From assembly GCA_009746045.1 (NCBI GenBank), contig RPFO01000027.1, positions 475,001 through 539,000 of the forward strand: a stretch of 64,000 nucleotides of DNA. Direction: 5' to 3'. Source of the DNA: Mesostigma viride (Eukaryota; Streptophyta; Mesostigmatophyceae; Mesostigmatales; Mesostigmataceae). Below are positions 45,201 through 53,391 of this stretch, one piece after another (the first letter of the stretch is position 1; each line of letters begins with the position of its first letter). The position numbers and the translations under genes were made by a program. The notes beneath the pieces were generated by a model. The model was not told the DNA's origin, ran no database searches, and was given only the letters and a program-made list of their open reading frames with translations.

Positions 45201-45820
45201 TCTGGCAGAATCTGGAGCAGCCTGTACCTGCTAAATCTGTCCACTGCCACCAAAATGTATAAGCCCCTGATATGCTGGACGTCTACCTGGATGTCCCCCT
45301 TCTCCCTGGCAGGCTCCCTAGCATGGGACCTTGGCTTCTTGGCAGCATTCTCCTTACAAGTACATTGCTCAGCTGCAGCCCTGCATGCTTCCCTCAGTGG
45401 CTCATCTCCAATCTTCCAACCAAACATCTCAGCCATGGCTGTGTGACCAAAGATATTGTGCAGCCTGCGTCCAGCATCCGTGTAGCTCAGTTGCCTAGCC
45501 AGATTACGCACCTGGGAAGACGCCTGGACGGGCCCTGCGTGTGAGGACGCAACATCCACCTTCTGCATCTTGGATCCAGAGGACCCAGCAGACCCTCCCA
45601 GCAGAGCATCTAGGCTCCCAGAGCCAACCCTGTCTGGGGACCCTCCACCTGTTGACAGTTGAGGGGATTGTTGTGCTGCAGCATGCATGCAATCTTGTGG
45701 AATGAGAACATCAGTACACCCCTGGTGCTGATCAGAGGTGGCACCCTGCCCAGATTTATTTACATGTGAAGCTGTGTCCCCACAGGGTGTCTCACTATGT
45801 ACACGGGACTGCTTCACTAG
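42281..45820 (-). CDS. copia2 pol: integrase, protease, RT, RNase H
   Basis: About 1179 codons in the same frame as gag, after one UGA. Numbering is from the GTG at 45817. Integrase: H120, H125, C152, C154, then D179 (IQVDVQ), D232 (QADIQF), E264 (GAVERSIREV). Protease: EVDTNSEVSII (D515-T-N, where DTG/DSG is usual) and PAILGQNFL (about 577-584). RT: VLIDFKRAFLKGD, LEGLRSSPIIW and SLHGDDLHLLG (HGDD for the usual YVDD). RNase H: LFVDSSMD, IAECRAI, VKTDSMG, NPADALTK. The frame is uninterrupted. Standard copia order is protease before integrase, so the protease position is abnormal; copia1 has the same order. Confidence 0.9.
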   Translation of the reverse strand, partial: LVKQSRVHSETPCGDTASHVNKSGQGATSDQHQGCTDVLIPQDCMHAAAQQSPQLSTGGGSPDRVGSGSLDALLGGSAGSSGSKMQKVDVASSHAGPVQASSQVRNLARQLSYTDAGRRLHNIFGHTAMAEMFGWKIGDEPLREACRAAAEQCTCKENAAKKPRSHAREPAREKGDIQVDVQHIRGLYILVAVDRFSRYRLLQILPDMKGNTLLLGLQTLLPGFGVYKTVQADIQFECLLSQQEQLPCKLLVTPRESHGQQGAVERSIREVKTVVLAEPKVPLVASALERAVWTRQVEEQLNLRINYYYDGVAVNPVALQFGMLAQEVVQACLRKADRVFAQLRRKDRGWNVLRPQVGLKVRMWKEPSMQGKRGKWQNGVVTCVEDANRSCLVALESNPRHVYRLSWANVKERKPHAIWPADGPGPQCWLEGQVKDQVVDVPVTDVGGGYPSDDDEVQEATASPVVEPTGAGPAPGSKRPLMADIVRSLMFNKHKDPKVSKLTEWGSCWAATLEVDTNSEVSIIRVEDAQGLKVNKAGCRAVSDFTGTVTMKILGEVTVPILGVPTAFCVVEGYQGPAILGQNFLCMPGVTLSADELALEGHGSLPLQRYHYSKGLAVAVKAVKGQQSVGPEGKEPIAEDLLIIPTTLDPRDLGVHKYQIAGHSPISWHQLVELMQSPKMAKAWILGFVSSGHDWIVSNCAEPVDELPREHQLLRLLFVLKLKEIDGVQVPHVRPVVTEYHGTGELTDEELYTPGMLHDTWRIVLCIYLSFLVKGIAYSSVLIDFKRAFLKGDVEQAKETWRDIPPFFVTVPKVWRAEIKSKYLRILKGLEGLRSSPIIWRKSLEKFLKTHCGFTVSPVDPCLFQSTHEGLPVFASLHGDDLHLLGPPEWVDSVLSKIQKRFELGKVQHMKQDEPMVFCGMQATLIKRAGTWFIKMEGGNNYPQQIIDALQQPITQARCATIRGMLAWLASICAPDLLVLSRLTDAQLVEVGAEQVVESVRSSPPLILAAVDLYKPLNMVLFVDSSMDSRKVTDVRGRAAALITLQQEHTSLVSWYSRLQNRVTPSSDIAECRAICEGLHTALYLRELFYQLCQVASCSLQLHTLVKTDSMGMVQFVHRQLARSRDLDYLLLKEMSYLAHLEHVPGVDNPADALTKLESKAELQYPVLKGLMYPFSGGT

Positions 45821-45826
45821 TCACTT
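45815..45826 (-). promoter_or_regulatory. Gag-pol stop-codon readthrough site
   Basis: In element sense AAG TGA CTA GTG: the gag stop is followed at once by CTAG, with pol open in the same frame. UGA followed by CUA is a documented efficient readthrough context. Use of this site is inferred. Confidence 0.7.
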
Positions 45827-47144
45827 CTGATCAGACTGCCCCTTCTTCTTGTTTGGGCAATCCCTCTTCCAGTGACCTTCCTTGCCACAAGCAAAACACT
45901 TGCTCTTGCCAGACCCTCCCCCTGGGGCCTTGCTGTCCTGCTTGTTCTGGTTGCCTGAGGCCTGATTGTTATTCTGCCCCTGGCCACCACCCTTACCCTG
46001 CTGATGGCTGTTACGGTTGCCAGACTGGTTCCCCTGATTCTGGTTCCCCTGCTGACCTCCTCCACCACCCTGGTTCTGCTCCTTCTGGGCCTGCTTCCTT
46101 CTCCTGCTACCATACCGTGTCCCAGATGGGGTACGGTTCTTGCCCTGGCTAGCCTGAGACGCTGACCCTCCCTGAGAACTGATACCCTTGCAGGTAGGGA
46201 CCCGGGTCCTGAAGTTTAGTATCACACGCTTCAGAGCCCCCCAGGTGCCATCAGTGAGATCACAGAGCTGCCTAGCAGTAGCCCTACCTTCCTCTGACAA
46301 GCCCATCTTATCAAAGAAGTGGTCTGCTGCTGCCCTGACTGTCACACTGAAGCCCTGCTTCTTGCCTGCCTCCACGATCAACTCAAACCTGGCCAGCTCA
46401 GCAGCCACCTCACCCTTGATCTCAAACTCATCAAATTCTCTCTTCTTTTCCATGGTGAGATTGTGAACCCTGTCAGAAAACTCCTCCTTGATGTCATCAG
46501 GAACTGCAGCCAAGTGTGCCCCTCTTTCAGAGCATGCCTAGCCATGTCATTGACCCTTTCAGACGACCCCTTGTTTGCGGTGGAAGAGTGAAACACCCTG
46601 ACAATATCCACACCTGCTGCGACAGAGCCCACAACTAGCTTCATGTCATCAAGCCATTTATCCAGGTTGTCTTGCTTCAGGGAGGGTTGAGCGCTTTCTG
46701 CCCATTCATGACTGTCACAGCATCAGAAAATGGACGGGTGCCAGGCAACACACTCCCCACACGCACTGGTGGTGCCTGGGGAGGGTCAATCCTAGCCTCC
46801 AAACGCTCGGGCAACATACCAGACACCCTATCGTGAACAGCAGCTTGCTTTGCAGCACGCACACCTGGGGTGACGATGGCGTCCTCCTCACCAGGCGTTG
46901 TGAGCACCACTGCATCCGTAGGTCGCCTGGCACGCTTGACTTTCTCCGCCTCAGCTTGCCCATCACGCCACCGCTTGTGTGTTCTCCCGGCTCTGGGGTC
47001 CATCTCTGGGATAGGTTGCCCAGCTGGCGCCTCCACGCCCCTCTCCTCCATCGCCTCCCCTTCCTCTCTGGCGATGTCCTCCTCTGCCGTTCGCTCCCGT
47101 TGCTCCTCGAATGTCGCCGCACCCCGGCTTGCCCTCCTAGGCAT
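45821..47144 (-). pseudogene. copia2 gag, frameshifted
   Basis: Starts at ATG 47144 (MPRRASRGAATFEEQ), a charged region to about 46690. The homologous reading then moves to a second frame (KLVVGSVAAGVDIVRVFHSS, up to 46644) and to a third (46513 onward: DDIKEEFSDRVHNLT, RAAADHFFDKMGLSE). It ends in a glycine/glutamine/asparagine-rich linker and a zinc knuckle CFACGKEGHWKRDC (about 45850-45900). Both changes are -1. The final frame is the one that continues into pol. Gag should package the RNA; whether the shifts are damage or programmed is unknown. Confidence 0.75.
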
Positions 47145-47212
47145 TATATACAATGGCTGCGACCAACTTTGCAACAAGAAAACAGCAAACTCTCCACCTA
47201 TCCTCCACCCCC

Positions 47213-48178
47213 TCAAGCCTCGTTTTCAGACGAAGCTTCTCCTGCAACCGGTGCAGGTGCTGGCTCGTGGAACGGTCCCTCCACCGGATTCAATGGCTGC
47301 CCCTGGTCGTCGTGAGTAGGCACAGGCCTAATAACCACCGGAAGCCTCAAACCATACGCGTAATCACGTATCCAGCGAGAACGCCCCCACCTCAACAAAT
47401 GGGCCTCACCTAAACCAACGTTGTCGTCAATGTGGTAGCGATTAAGCTCGTCCCGCTGCGCCTGCTCACGGCCCTCCTGAGAGCCGTCGCCCTCGTGACG
47501 CCTCTGGGCCGGCTGTACTACCGCCCCTGCTGGCTGATCTACGAAGTCGTAGAAGGCGTCGTCGGCTGAGACCTCTCGACCGCCAACCACGTCGACAGTC
47601 AAACTTAGCTGGTTTAACTCTCGGCGAGAATGTGGAGTATCCCGACTAGTGTAGATGGAGAAGGGATTAAGAGTAATGAAGACACGATCAGCAGCGCCTC
47701 TGGTCAACTCTAAGACAGAGTGCGCCAGATTCTGGCACTCTGCCACCAACGCCTGCGTACTGCCACGAACGATGGCCTCCCGCCTGTCCCGGGCGACCTG
47801 CACCACGTTTGGCACGCCGGTGTAGTCGTCCCCAAGGCGGAGATTGGCGACAAGGTCGTTTATCTCTCGGGCACCCCCGAGGCTTATGGCAATTATCTGC
47901 AAAAGCAGAGTGACCACCTGCTCAAACGCGAATGCGTTTGTGTGGCCAGCCCGCCAAGACGCTGGCAGCCTTCTGATGATTTCCGCGAGGTCCTCGCGAA
48001 ATCTCAGCAGCTGCTCGGCTGCTCCTCGGACGTACTCGCCCGGCGCCGACACCGCACGAATATTTCGGCGCACTTCCTCCGAGTCCTCGTGCCCTCCTGC
48101 GGGTACTGGACTGGACGCCGCTACCGTTGCTGCACGCGCAAAGGTGTTTGTCCTAGCTTCAGAGTCCGAATTCGACAT
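47213..48178 (-). CDS. copia2 ORF-A, unknown protein preceding gag
   Basis: 321 codons from ATG 48178, 24 nt after the 5' LTR; earlier in-frame codons lie within the LTR. The middle is predominantly helical and polar (LLRFREDLAEIIRRLP, EQVVTLLLQIIAISLGGARE) and the C-terminus is acidic and proline-rich. No zinc knuckle, protease or polymerase motif. It may be a capsid-like N-terminal gag part made as a separate protein or a novel accessory protein. The following ORF starts about 70 nt after its stop. Not recognised. Confidence 0.6.
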   Translation of the reverse strand: MSNSDSEARTNTFARAATVAASSPVPAGGHEDSEEVRRNIRAVSAPGEYVRGAAEQLLRFREDLAEIIRRLPASWRAGHTNAFAFEQVVTLLLQIIAISLGGAREINDLVANLRLGDDYTGVPNVVQVARDRREAIVRGSTQALVAECQNLAHSVLELTRGAADRVFITLNPFSIYTSRDTPHSRRELNQLSLTVDVVGGREVSADDAFYDFVDQPAGAVVQPAQRRHEGDGSQEGREQAQRDELNRYHIDDNVGLGEAHLLRWGRSRWIRDYAYGLRLPVVIRPVPTHDDQGQPLNPVEGPFHEPAPAPVAGEASSENEA

Positions 48179-48191
48179 ATCCGTCGACCAG

Positions 48192-48202
48192 ACTGTAATA
48201 CG
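48192..48202 (-). promoter_or_regulatory. copia2 primer-site region (self-complementary type)
   Basis: CGTATTACAGT (element sense) starts exactly at the LTR edge. It does not begin TGG, so it cannot pair with a tRNA 3' CCA end, but it pairs fully with the loop at 41629-41639. Confidence 0.65.
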
Positions 48203-48846
48203 ATTTAGATGAACGCGGATCAGTGAGTTTCTGGTCTTCCCAAGATGTGATGAATGGAGCCATGGTTTCAACCAGCGGCTTTTAACCTTTACCACAGTTG
48301 CCTCACTACCCTGTGGTCACTAGCCTGAGGCGGCAGTACCCACGGACGGTGTTGGGAAAAGACGCTTGGCCACTGCTGTGTCCGAGCCTTTCTAGGTCTC
48401 ACCATTGCTGCCAGGCCTTGCACGCCTTGGCAGGTCCGCCACTGTCAGTTTCCTTGGTTGCATCAATCCAGGACGTCTGTCCTTCCATGAATGACAGTAA
48501 CGCTCTGGATTTATCCGTCATGACAAGTACCCATCCATCCCAGGCCTGCAGGACTGCCAGTCCTGAAGTCCTGTGACATTCTTGGTACCATCAACCAATA
48601 CTGACCACAGTACATCCTAGTGACAGTCGGTCCTGTGACACGTAACTTGTGATGGTTCACCCAACACTGCCACGTGCCCTGTCCCTCACGTGTCCTTAGT
48701 CCTGGTATTGCTGTAGCGTCCGGCGGCATTACTTCGGGACTTGATAACTCTCAAGTTCCTTGTCCAAATGAGGCGTTTAGCACGGCGTTGGAAAGGCCAC
48801 TTCAAGTATGATATGCTTAGCATATTGCATCACAAATATGCTAACT
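48203..48846 (-). repeat. 5' LTR of copia2
   Basis: About 644 bp; followed by ATTAT at 48847-48851. Confidence 0.93.
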
Positions 48847-48851
48847 ATTAT

Positions 48852-49104
48852 AACTTCCTTAAATGAAGTACAGTCAGGTCTTTGAAAGGAGGGGACGTGC
48901 ACTTAATTTTTGGAAACCATATAGTACATAACCTATGCATGGGACAAAAATCCAATGATGATTGGGGTCTGGGGACCATAAATATGATTTTAAAAAAAAT
49001 TCCAACCCCTTGGTGGGGTAGGACCCCCCACCATGTGCCCGTTATGTGCTAAAGAAAGAGAAGACGCTATTTTAGTCACATGTTCCCTAGGACAATATTT
49101 AACG
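48852..49104. repeat. Repeat Q, copy Q3 (left part)
   Basis: Blocks ATGATTGGGG...GGACCATAAAT, a CCTTGGTGGGG...CCCCCCACCA block, GTGCCCGTTA and AAAGAAAGAGAAGACGCTAT match 60745-60905 in order. It ends at the AT-rich site carrying the LINE nest. Confidence 0.6.
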
Positions 49105-49115
49105 CAAACATATAT

Positions 49116-49567
49116 ATTCATTGAGAATGATAGATTACGGAGGTGAGATAGGCATGCAACATAAGGAAAAACCCGATAACTGGGAGAATAACCCTGAAGA
49201 AATTAATAGTAATCCGACACAGACATCCAAGGATCACGCCAGCGGCACAAGGTACAACTAACTATACATCACAAAACTACACGCAGCAACAGCGCTGCCG
49301 GCCCACCATGCAGGCCTGGAAGGGATCTAGACCGCATGGGTCGCGACAAAGTCGGCCCGGGTGCGGCGGAATAACACATCAGCCACGGTGCGAGTGAGGG
49401 CGAGTGACAGGCGCTGCCGCCAATACGAGGACCACGTGCGGGCCGACCACGGGGCGGTCTGACCCTCGAGGTCGAGGCGGTCTTCACGGCGCTGGCAGCA
49501 CTCGTGGAAAAACTCCGCTGTCTTGGGGCCCATGGCCCCGAACTCCTCAAGGACAAAGGGGATGACC
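49116..49567 (-). mobile_element. RLE-type LINE copy C, 5'-truncated
   Basis: The minus frame 49533-49327 (KTAEFFHECCQRREDRLDLE to RRTRADFVATHAV) is clearly related to, but diverged from, the C-terminus of family B (SAFFKECCRLREDRLDLE to RRTRADFAVQQGY). It has a different 3' UTR. CAAACATATAT on the left (49105-49115) and at 49568-49578 is its probable TSD. Confidence 0.75.
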
Positions 49568-49578
49568 CAAACATATAT

Positions 49579-49816
49579 TAAAAATATAATTACTTACAGC
49601 AGAGTGAAATCACTCAAACCAAAGCAAACGCCCAGCTATAAACCTATATACAGAGCCATGTCAAAGCTCTATACTACGATAAGACCAATGGAAACGCCTA
49701 ACGGGAGGAACCTAATAGCCCTGCTGCACCGCAAAATCAGCCCGCGTACGGCGGAGCATGATGTCAGCCATGGCCCGAGTCAGCGCCACCGACAAGCGCT
49801 GACGCCAATATGACGT
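49579..49816 (-). mobile_element. RLE-LINE fragment B2
   Basis: 238 bp of the B 3' end (last about 25 codons and 3' UTR) on the minus strand, flanked by CCAAACATATAT (49567-49578, 49817-49828). Confidence 0.85.
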
Positions 49817-49837
49817 CCAAACATATATATTAGGAGG

Positions 49838-51490
49838 ATTGCTCCGGCTTTCCGCCCCAGCTCTTGGGCCGGGACGAGCGCCTCCATGGGTTGGATGTCC
49901 TCGGCGTTCCGGTTGGCGACCCCGCGTTTGTCATCGATGCTCTGCGGGCCGCCCTCGAGGCACGCACTGAGGTACTGCCCTTGATTGCGCGCCTTCATGA
50001 TTCGCAGACCAAGGGTCTGCTTCTGTGGTTTTGCGCTCACCCTCGCGTCGTTCACTGGCTCCGGGGCGCTCTTCCGTCTCAGGTCCGGCTGGCCGCCGAG
50101 GGCCACGACGAACGCATCCAGTCGGCCTTGGCGCAGCTGGTCCCGGGCCCCGACCTCCCGCCACATGCTATTCGCATTGCCTCCCTGCCTGCACGGATGG
50201 GTGGCTGCGGTCTGACTCGTGCCGCCCGGCTGGCCCCAGCAGCCTTTTTGGGCTCCGTCGCTCAGTCGTGGGCGGAAAGCTGCCGGCTCCTGCCCCTTTT
50301 GGCAACGGCAGCGCCTGACCTCCTGGACCCCAGCAGCCCTTTGCCCTTCGTCACCGCCATCCAGGAGGCCTATGCTGAGATCCAGCAGGCCTGTTCTCCC
50401 GTCCGTGCCGCTCAGGCGGTACAGCGCCACCTCCCTCGCGGCACTCCCTCGGTCGCCTCCGTTCAATCTCCCGCCGCATTCCCTGCTCGCGTCATCGATA
50501 AACACCAGAAAACCTACGCGGGTATTCTGCACACGGCTGATTGGATTGCTCTTTTCGCGGACCTCAACGCCCAGGGACGTGCGTGGCTGTTCTCGCTTTC
50601 CTTGCGGAGTGTGGGCTCGGCGTACCTTCGTGCTCTTCCCATGGCCCCCCCATTCGCCTTGGCTCCCAGCCACTACTCGGTGGCGCTCCGGCACCAGCTA
50701 TTTGCCCCGCAGCCTCTTGTTCCGGCCGGGCGGCCTTGTGGTAGCTGTGGGCAGCCGCTGGATCCCACGGGGACTCACTACCTTGCCTGCATGGGGGGCC
50801 AACAGAATCAGAATTGGTATTTGTATTTGCACACTGTCCTCCTGACGGTGGTGCTCGCCATGATTCGGTCGGTTTTCCCCCACGCGAACATCCGGTCCGA
50901 GGATGCGGATGGCGCTGCCTTCTATTCCCCCAACCACCGGCCTGACATCGTGGTGCTGGACTTTGAGGGGGTGGCCGGCATCTGCTTATTGACGTTTCGG
51001 TGGCGCGGCCCTTGGCTCTTAGCCACGTGGCTGGGGCCTCCCTCACGGCAGGTTACACGGCGGACCGGGCGGAGCGGGCCAAGCTCCTGGCCTACGGCGA
51101 CGTCGGGCACCATCGTGTGGTGCCCTTTGTCCTGGAGGAGTTTGGGGCCATGGGGCCCCTGACCTCCGCCTTCTTCAAGGAGTGTTGCCGGCTCCGGGAG
51201 GACCGGCTGGACCTGGAGGGCCAGCGGGCCCCATGGTCGGCGCGGACCTGGACGTCATATTGGCGTCAGCGCTTGTCGGTGGCGCTGACTCGGGCCATGG
51301 CGGACATCATGCTCCGCCGTACGCGGGCTGATTTTGCGGTGCAGCAGGGCTATTAGGTTCCTCCCGTTAGGCGTTTCCATTGGTCTTATCGTAGTATAGA
51401 GCTTTGACATGGCTCTGTATATAGGTTTATAGCTGGGCGTTTGCTTTGGTTTGAGTGATTTCACTCTGCTGTAAGTAATTATATTTTTAA
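49838..51490 (+). mobile_element. RLE-LINE copy B3 (RT thumb, CCHC, endonuclease)
   Basis: 1653 bp flanked by TATATATTAGGAGG (49824-49837, 51491-51504). The frame from 49864 carries the region after the RT palm (LDVLGVPVGDPAF, RIASLPARMGGCGLTRAARL). A zinc knuckle CGSCGQPLDPTGTHYLAC (Cx2C-x8-Hx3C, about 50736-50790) follows, then a restriction-like endonuclease with NHRPDIVVLDFE. One missing G near 50965 shifts the rest (VARPLALSHVAG onward) into the 51000-51356 frame, so IDVSV is out of frame here. A CCHC knuckle followed by RPD...DV is the R2/CRE-type endonuclease arrangement. Confidence 0.88.
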
Positions 51491-51504
51491 TATATATTAG
51501 GAGG

Positions 51505-51847
51505 CCATGGGGCCCCTGACCTCCGCCTTCTTCAAGGAGTGTTGCCGGCTCCGGGAGGACCGGCTGGACCTGGAGGGCCAGCGGGCCCCATGGTCGGCGC
51601 GGACCTGGACGTCATATTGGCGTCAGCGCTTGTCGGTGGCGCTGACTCGGGCCATGGCTGACATCATGCTCCGCCGTACGCGGGCTGATTTTGCGGTGCA
51701 GCAGGGCTATTAGGTTCCTCCCGTTAGGCGTTTCCATTGGTCTTATCGTAGTATAGAGCTTTGACATGGCTCTGTATATAGGTTTATAGCTGGGCGTTTG
51801 CTTTGGTTTGAGTGATTTCACTCTGCTGTAAGTAATTATATTTTTAA
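51505..51847 (+). mobile_element. RLE-LINE fragment B4
   Basis: 343 bp of the B 3' end, with the same flanking TATATATTAGGAGG on both sides (51491-51504, 51848-51861). Confidence 0.88.
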
Positions 51848-51861
51848 TATATATTAGGAGG

Positions 51862-52187
51862 ACGGCACTCGCGGCGGCCTGCTGTCGCGGTCGGGCACCC
51901 AGCAAGGGGACCCCCTGGGACCCCTGTACTTTGCCGCCCCCCTCCAGGGTTGCCTCCAAGCGGTCCATGCTGCCCACCCGGCGGTCGCTATTCAGGCCTA
52001 CTTGGATGATATCTACCTTCTGGGCCCTGTGCCGGACACCACCGCGGCTCTGCTGGCACTGCAGACCGCGGTGGCCGACATCAACCTCCAGTTGACCCTG
52101 GCCAAGTGCGCGGTGTACTCGCCCCAAGGTGATTGCTCCGGCTTCCCGCCCCAGCTCTTGGGCCGGGACGAGCGCCTCCCTGGGTTG
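51862..52187 (+). mobile_element. RLE-LINE copy B5/6, left part (RT palm)
   Basis: Encodes LSRSGTQQGDPLGPLYFAA and AYLDDIYLLGP, the RT palm with catalytic YLDD, then LTLAKCAVYSPQGDCSGFPP. It is cut at GGTTG (52183-52187) by copia1 and continues at 58340. It is 5'-truncated within RT, so its fingers and any N-terminal domain are missing. Confidence 0.88.
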
Positions 52188-52532
52188 AGTTGAGTAACTC
52201 TAGAGCCCTAGGATCTGGCTCTGAGTTCCCCATGTCCGTCCGCACGCCTTCCGCTAGCGTCCGCTCAGCCGCCGGCTATAATCCGGCGGTCCGATGCGGG
52301 CGACCGGTCTAAGGGCGGCGCCTAGGGCCGGCGCCACCTAGGCCCCAGTCCGGGGCCTTATCCGGGTCAGTACGGACGGCTAGCTTGTCCCACGGTTACG
52401 GCTAACCGGATAGGGTTTGCTGGCTAAGACATAAACCAGTGGTGGGCCAGTTCCGACAGTAGTTCTCTGTGTTCACCTTATCCCAAGCTCAACGTGACCG
52501 ACCGCCATAGCTGAGCCGGTCGGGCTTTAACT
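52188..52532 (+). repeat. 5' LTR of copia1
   Basis: 345 bp, AGTT...AACT termini. A CCGGCTATAATCCGGCGG palindrome-like stretch lies near 52272-52290. Confidence 0.95.
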
Positions 52533-52544
52533 TGTATTCATAAA
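52533..52544 (+). promoter_or_regulatory. copia1 primer-site region (self-complementary type)
   Basis: TGTATTCATAAA begins at the LTR edge. It is the exact reverse complement of TTTATGAATACA at 57645-57656 and does not fit a tRNA 3' end. Confidence 0.65.
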
Positions 52545-52551
52545 AATCCCG

Positions 52552-53391
52552 ATGGCTTCCGGTACACGGAGCCGCACGGGCGAACACACAGATACGCCAA
52601 GTGGCGAGGCCGCAGGGTCCGTCCTGCCACGCTTTAGTGCGGACGAGGCCACGAGGTTGATGCAAACCCTCGTGGCGCAACCTGAACTGGCCAAGCAGTT
52701 CAAGCATCTCATGCTGGCTGCTGACGATGCACTAAATCGCGGCCCTCTCAAGCAAACGGAGGTGCCCGCTGATCTACCGGCCGACTATACGGCGGACGAC
52801 GCAGCAGATTTTCTAGCTGCTCTCAAGCGTCTGCGCGATGGACGCGCAGACAAAGATTCGGAGCTGATTGGCAAGTTCCGTGCAGTATTCTGCAGTACAA
52901 CAAAGCACCCAAACATTGCCAATCTAGTTCGCATTGCGGACGACAACAAACAAACCTGGGAAGTTTTTTACAACGGTCTAGATGCCCACTTGTCGCGGTC
53001 TAAGGAAGAGGCCGACGAGCAAGCCTTCAACGACTTCGAGGGCTATGCAGTTAATAAGGCAAATTTGCCCGGGGCTGCACGTGATTTCCAGGTCTTCGTG
53101 CACAAGCACAAGCTGCTAGATACTCTCAAGCCCATTTTCCTGTGCAATCGATTTCTCAAGAAATGCGACCTGTCGTCGGATGTGCATCTGACCATAGCGA
53201 CGGAACTCAAAAAGAAGAGTGCCGTCAGTTTCGACGAGGGCATGCTGTATTTGATCTCATGCTTCAAGAGTGCGCAGTCCAAGCCGGCTGCCTCGGCTGC
53301 TCTGCCATCCCTGCGCAAGGTGGATGCCGGCGCGTCTTCTTCTTCAGGCGCAGAGGCTCCATTACGCGGTCGGAGCTTACGGCCATCCTGA
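52552..53391 (+). CDS. copia1 gag
   Basis: 279 codons, ATG 20 nt after the LTR. The protein is helical and charged (FSADEATRLMQTLVAQPEL, YTADDAADFLAALKRLRDG, PGAARDFQVFVHKHKLLDTL, LTIATELKKKSAVSFDEGML). No zinc knuckle; the knuckles lie in the next frame, to which reading must move -1 around 53340-53375. Assignment to gag rests on position, since the capsid sequence is not one I recognise by motif. Start chosen as the first ATG after the LTR. Confidence 0.75.
   Translation: MASGTRSRTGEHTDTPSGEAAGSVLPRFSADEATRLMQTLVAQPELAKQFKHLMLAADDALNRGPLKQTEVPADLPADYTADDAADFLAALKRLRDGRADKDSELIGKFRAVFCSTTKHPNIANLVRIADDNKQTWEVFYNGLDAHLSRSKEEADEQAFNDFEGYAVNKANLPGAARDFQVFVHKHKLLDTLKPIFLCNRFLKKCDLSSDVHLTIATELKKKSAVSFDEGMLYLISCFKSAQSKPAASAALPSLRKVDAGASSSSGAEAPLRGRSLRPS

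Larger units (their letters stand above)
40675..48846 (-). mobile_element. Copia-related LTR retrotransposon 'copia2' with permuted protease
   Basis: LTRs of about 645 bp (48203-48846 is 5', 40675-41320 is 3') are flanked by ATTAT (40670-40674, 48847-48851). In element sense the LTR runs AGTTAGC...CTAAAT, not TG...CA. I count about eight LTR differences (roughly 1.2 percent). Gene order: ORF-A, gag (CCHC), then by readthrough integrase, aspartic protease, RT, RNase H. The first ATG lies 24 nt after the LTR. There is no TGG-type tRNA primer site; the post-LTR sequence pairs with a hairpin loop near the 3' LTR. Confidence 0.93.

Noticed and set aside
49780-50694. Long minus frame (304 codons) opposite B3, and 58285-59568 opposite B5/6
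   Set aside because: Antisense of the RLE-LINE coding region; the plus strand carries the CCHC and RPD...D motifs.
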